64,000 nt of DNA from Isoetes taiwanensis (taxonomy: Eukaryota; Streptophyta; Lycopodiopsida; Isoetales; Isoetaceae), in the NCBI GenBank assembly GCA_021234155.1, contig JAJEKV010000041.1:8008917-8072916 (forward strand), read 5' to 3'. The notes beneath the pieces are model-generated. The model saw only the letters and a program-made list of their open reading frames with translations. It searched no databases and was not told the origin of the DNA. Each line of letters opens with the position of its first letter. The first letter of the stretch is position 1. The translations under genes and the position numbers were made by a program. Shown piece by piece: positions 50,201 through 59,200 of this stretch.

Positions 50201-53200
50201 ACACTCTGTTAGGCTCAGAATTGCCATCTCTTTTTTGATAATAAACACACTTGCAAGTCTTTGGCAGGTACTTCCAAGCCTATGAAAACGGTTTTTATGA
50301 CTTTACCTGGCGTCTCAAAGCAGCAGCTACTAAATCTTTGAGATAATTCAATGCTTTCTTTCCCTCTGCAGGTTTGGTTGTGCGACCCAAGTTGGATCCA
50401 ACCCTTGAAAGTTGAGATCTTGAGTTCTAGAACTCTGTTTGACCTGCACCATAGCTCGTTGGATTCGTATCGCCGAAATACATCCTTTGATGTAGGATAT
50501 ATTGTGTATTATGGAACTGTCACCATCTGTTTTTACAGACAAACGACCTGCTGTAACCCAAAAGTTCTCCACAAATTCTTTGTAATTGGAGCTATGCCAA
50601 ATCTGAATCCCTTAGAATAGCACTTCTCTTTCAAAATAAGGTCTGAGGTCTTCTCCATTTCTGGGATTAAGCAACAATTCCCCTTTTGGAGTCATCAACC
50701 AACTCCAACCTTGTTAAGTAAGCATCTTTCAAATAGGAGAAGGCTGATAACATGCAGCCCTGGTCACCAAAGGGAAAGAGAATGGGGTAAACTAAGGGAT
50801 CAAGATTTGGGTTTGTGATTGGAATCTTCTTGAGGCCGCCACCCTTTTGATGTATACAGATGTCCCTATCGAATGGTGGCTCTCCGTCTGCATTGACAAA
50901 TATTACTGCAACTTCATTTGAGCATGTTGGATAACTTCAAAAATTTCGCTACGAAATGTAATTTGTACAGATTGGTACTTTCGAGGGATAAACACCAACC
51001 ATGATCAGTTTGACCAAAAGCTTACTTCATAAAATATTCAAATTCTGCAAAAATCTCCCAAGAAGTCAAAGAATCAATCAACCTTGTAAAAACACTGCTG
51101 TGCAGAGGAAAGCCCACCTGCCTGCAATGAATCAAGAAGATCTGAATCAAAATCTAAGAGGCCTAATCTCTTATCCTTGTATTTTGGCTCCAGCAGTAAG
51201 TAGCTTCTTTCCTATGAGTCTTGAGTTTTGAACAATGATCTTGAATGCCAGAACTCTCTGTTAGACTCAGAATTGCCATCTTCTCTTTGATAATACACTT
51301 CCAAGGCTTTGGCAGATACTTGCAAGCCTATGAAAACGTTTTTTATGACTTTACCTGGCGTCTAAAATCAGCAGCTACTAAAGCTTTGAGATAATTCAAT
51401 GCTTTCTTATCGTCTGCAGGTTTGGTTGTGCGGCCCAAGTTGGATCCAACCCTCCTTCCAGATCCAGCAATCCTAAGTAAACTTCAAAAATTTCTCTATG
51501 AAATGTAATTTGTACAGATTGGTACTTTCGAGGGATAAACACCAACCATGATCGGTTTGACCAAAAATTAACTTCAAAAAATATTCAAATTCTGCAAAAA
51601 TCTCCCAAGAAGTCAAAAGATCAATCAACCTTGTAAAATCACTGCTGTGCAGAGGAAAGGCCACCTGCCTGCAATGAATCAACAAGATCTGAATCAAAAT
51701 CTAAGAGGTCTAATCTCTTATCCTTGTATTTTGGCTGTTTGGCCCTTTCATCAAATTTGTGAAAAGATCTCCATGGACTCATCCAAATCAGAACCAGTTG
51801 TCTTTGCTTATTGTCCCCAGTTGACTGGGTCACCTTTTCAGGAATGAGGCTTTCACTGGCCACCATCCAGACTTTAGGTGTTGCCACTTTGGTCATCCAG
51901 CCCTGTTAACAAAGTTAAGTTTCGGGTCAACTACTTGGATTTTCCTCAATTGTCAGATGACCATTGCAAGCTCAAGTATGGTTGTCACCCAGTTGTTTAT
52001 GTTTGAAGTTGACTTTTTTAAAGTTTGTCTTCAGGTACTTACACTGGTCCCTTTATATCGACAAAAATGCAAAATGATATTTGACATATTTTGTCGACAG
52101 GCTGTGAAAGCAGCCTGAGCACACCAATTTTTGTAACTATTGCAGAGTTGATATAACATAAATTTTTAACCAATTATCAAAAACTCAAAGCTTGATACCA
52201 TTCATTTTGGAAATTAGAATGTGCTGAAACAGAAGCTATTTCTAACTTTTCTCATACTCAACTGCTGTTTCAAATATTGAAGAATTCATAATATCAAAAC
52301 ACCTATGAATACCTGATAGTATTTTTTTTGTTTGCAGAAAGCAACGAGATATTTAACTTGGCTAGTCAGGTATGCTATTTCATTGAAATTGCTAGTTTGG
52401 AAACAGATTAGATTTAACCTTTTAGATTCTTGCTTAGCCTGGCAACTTCAAGCATGTATTTGCCTGGTTATCAAAAGTACATGGGAACAGCTTATAGAAC
52501 AGCACTTTTACAGGTAATTTCTGCAGTTCTGGTTCGAGCGAAAAGACTTAAAATTCAATTTCTCACTCAAGATGGAGGGCATTTGATGACCGAAGACAAA
52601 AGTGTATCTGCCAAATTGCCAGGGTCAAATGACTTCGGCTTTCTTTTGGAGGCTTGGAAGCCATTCTCGATGAGTCATAAAGGCTTGTATGTTAACAGTG
52701 TGGAATATGATCAGTCTTTCGTTGTGGTAAAGAATTGGGTTTGTCCTACATTTTGCTTGCGTTGGTTCCCCATGAATTTGGATCTCCTCACTAGAATATT
52801 GACTTGTATGCTAACAGTGTGGAGTATGATCTATTTTTCGTTGTGGTAAAAAATTGGGTTTGCCCTACATTTTGCTTGATCTCCTAACTAGAATATTGCC
52901 TTGGTTTACATGTAGTACTTTGATGGACAAAGCGTAGTAGCGTCACTTTGGCACATGTGTGCTGCCTGAATTATGAAGAATGAACCTTAAAAAATTATGA
53001 TCAGATATTACTATCCACCTAGCAACTGATACAGATATACATCCTTGGGTATTGGATGCTTTCTCTAGTTCTAAGGAACTATGGGATTCCTGGCAGCTTA
53101 AATTTGAGGAGGGTGCAGTTGTGACAGAAATGGGAGATGACAAAGAAGGGGCCCTGCAGAAATATTGAAGAACATGGTCTTAATCTAGAAGATGTTCCTC

Positions 53201-56200
53201 TTACATTTGAAATGGAACATTTGGGGAAGAGCACACTGCATGGACTAAACAAGAGTAGGTAGAGAATTTAGAAGATCTGAATGCTGTTTTTGATGAAGAG
53301 AAAAAAGCAAATTACTGAAAATGCATCACAAGATATTATTCCGCAGTTAGAGGTTGCAGCTATGGACAAAGGTCACAGGTATATGAAAGTTTCAGAGAAT
53401 TGCGAAGTGTATCATTTTGGTATGGATTCAGAAATGCATGAATGTGTTGAGAGACATGATGTCGAGAAGGTGTCATCTGTAGTGTCTCAAGTAGAAGAAG
53501 GCGACACGAAGGCAAAGACCGAGTTGCAAAAAGGTTCCTGGGATATAGTGGAAGGCACTGGTTGTTCTTTAATCACAGTCTGGAGCTAGAGATGATGAGC
53601 AAATGCCAAGTTTGCAAGTCAATGATGTCATAGATCATGCCGGGCTTCATGATGCATCTAACATGTGGCCATCTATTTTTGTGTCTTCTACACTGCATGA
53701 CACTGATATGGCAGAAGAATTTGTAGTAGACTTTCCTTGGCTGAACCTAGACGTGAAGACCTATGACTTCCCTTCTATTCTTTGTAAGGTTAGTACTAAA
53801 CAGTTGGAGCTGCCTCTTTCCGTTTGGCTGTCCACATGATGGGAGATTGGGCTTGACAAATAACAGAGCCTATTGTTTGGGATATTTCACCTGCATGGAT
53901 CTTGATGGATCAAACAAAATGCTGATGGTCAGTTATCAGCGAATGCATTCTGCAAGTCAGGTACTACTTAGAATCGATGCAATTGACACTGAAATTCAGC
54001 ATGCTTATGACGAGTTACTTGAATTTAAGGTTTGGTTAGTCTCCCCAAGAGAATGTAAGAGAACAAGATCACGTACTAGATTACAGAAGTTACATGGTGT
54101 TGATATGGACCATATAGAGTTCTCTTTGAAGTGTCATATCAGTAGTTTGATTGGATGTATTTCAACCAAACGAGAATGGTACAGAAGGACATGGTTCAAG
54201 ACCCACTCGGAACCATGGCTTATGTTGTGGTTGAGTCTGCTGTATCTCACAAGCAGTGTTTGGGTTCGGAGGGATGTTAGCATCTTATTTCTGCTAGCTT
54301 GTTCTGATTTTCAGGCATGCACGTCATCAGGGGGGATGCTAGAGTATGATGATGACTGTGCGTGCTGAGTCATCCATCTGTTGCTGACATGGCATCACTA
54401 TATATGCCATAGTCACGCATCATTAGAGTTGGTTGTTGTCCAGGAGGTTACGCTTTATGTTGGTTGTCTTTCTCTATTCCTTCAAAGTCATAGAACACTA
54501 ACAGACTTCAAGTCACGTTACCACCATCATAATATGCTTTTGATACTTCGTGCCGACTTGTTTGGAAAAACGTTTTAGTGGAAATCTTTGTAAAAGTTTT
54601 GGAATTTCCAAGATCATGGGAATTTTACATATGTTAGTTATGCCAAGAAGCATCATAAGTGGTCAGATAGGTTGTTATTACTGTAATCCTTCTTTCGTTA
54701 TTGTTATATACTGATTATTATGATTACACTTGCTATTACTATTGGACCTTAATAGCTTGGTAATGTGTTCCTCAGTAGGTTTTGTTAACTATTTAGCATA
54801 TTGGCATGCCAGTAGGCAATGTCATATATTTTACCTGTGGATTATTGTCAAAGTAGCATTTCTTTTGTTGTGGTTTTAATAGGTGGTGGACTTCGGTAGC
54901 ATTGCCAGAAGATATCGGTTCTGGAGATGAAACTGCCTTTAGGAATCAAATCAGAGAGTTAGCTGCAGCTGTATGGTTATCATATATTAGATCTTTTGCA
55001 AAATTTGATGTATTATTGCAATCTCATATTGTAATGATGTCACCATAAAGTTAGTCCATTACTAGAGATTTGCAAAATTTCATGTATTATTGCGGTCTCA
55101 TTTTCTAATGATGGTCACCATAAAGATAGTCCATCACTAGACATTGCTTACATCACTCTTCCTATCAAACTAATGAAGAAAGTGTCCATCTATTCAAACC
55201 ATATTATCCCCATCTCAGTTGTTGAATCTGGCCAGCTTGGCTTGCTTCATCTGAACGACCAGGGCACCAAGTCCAAGTTAACAACGTACTGCTTTGCCAA
55301 AGATTGGATCATATTGCTGTAGAGTCCAGATGGAAGACTGGAACTGGACCTTAAAATTTAATAATCCTTTCTCTATTTTCCTGTAATTGTGGCAGTTTTT
55401 GGCAATCTTAACTACTGATGGATTCAATTCATATCATTTGTCAACTGTTAATAAATATTACGTGTAATGGTAGCTGTAGATATGCCGATCACCACCTGTT
55501 GTTGACATAGCATGTCTATAAAGCTATATTCATGCCCATCTGTGAAGTAGTTCAATCTTTAGCTCTGTCTCTTATAATCTTTCTTCATTCTTCATTCTAT
55601 AAGATTATTTCTCACTTTCATAGTATCAGAGCCAATTTGAAGAGGGGAAAAAGTGCAAGATAGGTTTGGACCCCAAAATTTCATTGAGGATTTTGCAGCT
55701 GAAGTTAAGCTTCATAGGTGGATCAGATTGGCATAGGCTATCTAAAAGCTTACTGCGCTTCGGATCAGACGAATTGGGGCTATGTTTTTTGCAATTTTTG
55801 CAATACAGTCGTTATAAAGCAGTTTTTACCTTGAATTTTGAAATCTTCTTCCAAAGATTGTTTGTCTTCATTTTATTTTGCTTAGAAGGCCGGTATTGAG
55901 CTGTAATACTTATCTCATCTCTTGATTGATACGAGTTTGTCTTGCCAAATCTGTGTTTCTTGGAGGTGGTTGTGTCTCTGGATTTTATCAAAGCTCTTGG
56001 TAGATCTGTATAGTCTATTAATATTTGTGGATAAGTTGCTACAAGATTTAATCAAGTAATATTATGGATATCAGTACAGATTCCTGGAAGTATTTCCAAC
56101 ATCCAGTACTGGATGCAGGGAATTTCTCTACCTTGAATATGCATTTCAAACCAACTTAATCTCAAAAATTTGACGAAGTTTTGGATGAAGCTTGGAGTCC

Positions 56201-59200
56201 ATTAACAGCAGAAGAAAAGAAGAAAGATTTCTAAGCTCTTCAAACCTTAAGAATCTGTATTTCGACAGATTTTCTGAGTGATCCAAACATTTACATCCTA
56301 TGTATTGTTCTCTCCTTTGGATTGTTCTCTTCAAAGAACATTGCTGCCCATGATCTAACAGTAGAGTACCCTACCCAAATTGAGATTTCACATACTCCTG
56401 CAAATGTACAATTCTGCTTCCCTTGCTCCATCCTTATGCAAGGCGAGAAACTTACCTTTGAAAATTTCGAGCATCTAAGCAGTGCCTGAAATATAGGCAT
56501 TCTTGAATACCAAGTTCTCAAATATAATAACAGATGAATGTGACTATGTCTTATATAAGCAGGTTTGTTCGATTCACAAACCTTAGTTTATAGTTGCCTT
56601 AAGTTTAGGAACCATACAATACTGTTAGGAACGAAACTATGGGATACGCGTCAAATTTGCAACTAAAAAAAGTTCAACATTTCTCTATTGCACTGGCTTT
56701 TCCCAAAATGCCGCAAGCAAAGCCAAATTGCCGCAACTATTTCCTTGCAAGCCATGCCTTCCATGCTAAGAAAATCTGCTAGTTTTAGGTTTTGGATTTC
56801 CTGTTTTGGTCTCCACGACTCCATGATCTACAATGGCCTGATTAGGAGTCATGCATCCCCCCACAACAGAAATGGTGGTTTCCAAAAAACATAAAAGCTG
56901 TGTAGTTGGCTTCCATTTCTTCCATCCTCTGCTTCTGGTTTGTTTTTTATCCCTGCTTCTGATTTTGGCTGAATTGCCGAAATATGTACCTTTTGCATGT
57001 ATGTTTCTTAAACTTATTAGGAACCCCAAGATACTTGAACCTAACATACAGTTTCTAAATGCGTACCTAAAGAAAGAAAGAAACGTACCTAAAGAAAGAA
57101 AGAAAGAAAGATTTATTAACGTCTACGTAGGACCCGAAGGGTCTATGAGACCATAACACAAACAGAATTCAAGACCTCCAGGAGGAAAACCCTCCTGTTA
57201 TCTAAAGTATAGAAACAAAAATATTGAGTTTTAACAATTGAAAATCTAAAAATCTGCTCAGGTAGGGATTGATGGAGATAGCCCATTCGTTCCTGTGATT
57301 GCTGCAAAGTAATTCATAATACCCCTTCTTGGCTTGCTTTGATGCTTGATGCTTGGCCTCTTCTGGAAAGACTTTTTATGTTTCATGGCTGCTGATCTTT
57401 TTATCTTCTTAGACAGTGCCAAAGTCATCCCTTTAGGGTCAGACTTTCTCTTCTGTGATGAGTCCACTATCATCTTATCATCCTTTGACTCAGATGAAAA
57501 GAAATTAGTTATTTCTTTTTGCTTCAGGCCCATTGGATTTTTTTGTTTGAGAATATTTCTCCTGTGTAGAGATAGCTCATATACAAAGTGAGACACACAT
57601 TTCTGATCGTAATATTCTACCAGCTGTCGTAGAGATGTGGGGTCTCTAAAAAGACAATGATATCTGCCTCTAATAATGTAGTAGGTTGGGCAGGTAAAAA
57701 TAAAATGTTCTTCTGACTCAACCGTGTTTAGATCGCACATTGGGCACTTCCGATCCTCACGACTAATGTTTTTCACCCTGCCAACCTCAATCTCCAACTG
57801 GTGGGATGACACTCTAAACTGCCCCATAGAGTATCTCACTTTATTCGGCAGATCAATATCTAAATATCCAGGCCTTATGATGAAACCATCCGCTGATATA
57901 TTTAGGAAGTTATTCCTATAGAATTTCTTTTTAGCAGGCAGATCTTTAACGGGATTTACCCATGTATTTGAAACATAAAAGATATTCCAAGTCATGGCGT
58001 ATAAGCTGATTGATTTCTTGCTGAGTAAAATTCAGACTATCATCCATTATACTGTATTGAAAAGGTGGGATATTTCCCATAGAGAAACCCATCTCCTCAA
58101 ACAATTTAGATGTTCTTGAGAACCAACAGCGCTTACCTTGGTCTGCCAATGCTTTAGACGACACATATGCGAACCAGGGAAGTCTTTTTTGACCACCTTG
58201 TGACTGTCCCAAACGGTGTAACTTATGTAAATAAGTCACTATTTGAAAGGCAATTTCAACCTTCAGAGGTTTCGCATTAAATCCGACTTCACCAACGTGT
58301 CGAACAGGAAGAGCTTTGTATGAACATCTTGGAAATGGAGTTGGTAGCACTGTTTTTCTAGCTGTACAAGAGAAGCATATCCTTTTGCAATCCTTGCCTG
58401 ACCAGCCTCCCTCAATCTGAAAAGCGGACCCGCAAACTCAACACCCAAGTAGGTGTACGTAGAAACAATTTCTACAGGTTGTCCTTGGAAAGTAAAAGAA
58501 TTATTTTTCCAATTTTTCCAAGAGGTATTAAATACCATCACTTTGGTTTTTTATAGATTTACCTGCAGTTCTCTATCTTTGCAAAAGGCTTCTAGGGCAG
58601 CCAAGTGTTTTTGTAGCCCTTGAGGAGATGGTGAGATTAGAACCACATCATCCGCATAAAGCAAAATGTTTCAAGCTCGTCAATGTAAAGTCCAAATAGA
58701 GTAGGAGAGAGGGGACACCCTTGTTTAACCCCAATTGTACTGAAAACTTTCTCTGAAAACTGCCCATCTATTTTCACTCTACTGTATACTTCCTCTGAAA
58801 GAAGGACTAACCATGTATATAAGAATGCCACAACAGCAACAGACATGCAAGCATGCATGTGACATCATCATACACGTCGGGGTATTAGTTTAACATTCAT
58901 CACTTTTAGAATTGCTTTTAATTGTGCTAGTAAAATTATTTTTAAACTGAATCTATGCCTTTGTTCAAATGCAGTCTTTATTTTTATTGAAGAAGGCATT
59001 ATATCAAGAAGAGTTTGGCGCACGTATCCTTAGTAGTGTGTTTACGATAACAAGTAGAACGCGTTTGATACTTTTCAAGTCTATGTGTTTCCAATAGCAA
59101 GCATAAGATGTTGTAGCATATGTATTCTGGCAAAATGTCTAGTCCCATATGGGTAACATGCCAAAAATGGTGATGTGACACATGTTTGGTGATGTCGCAG

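Noticed and set aside
52681-52690. Missing splice donor after exon 8
   Set aside because: At first the junction at SMSHK seemed to lack a GT, but gtatgt six bases further (52687) gives the right phase for exon 9.
53281-54368. Host gene in intron 8
   Set aside because: The ORFs are short, frames change, no domain is seen, and a polypurine tract and LTR follow, so an LTR-element remnant is more likely.
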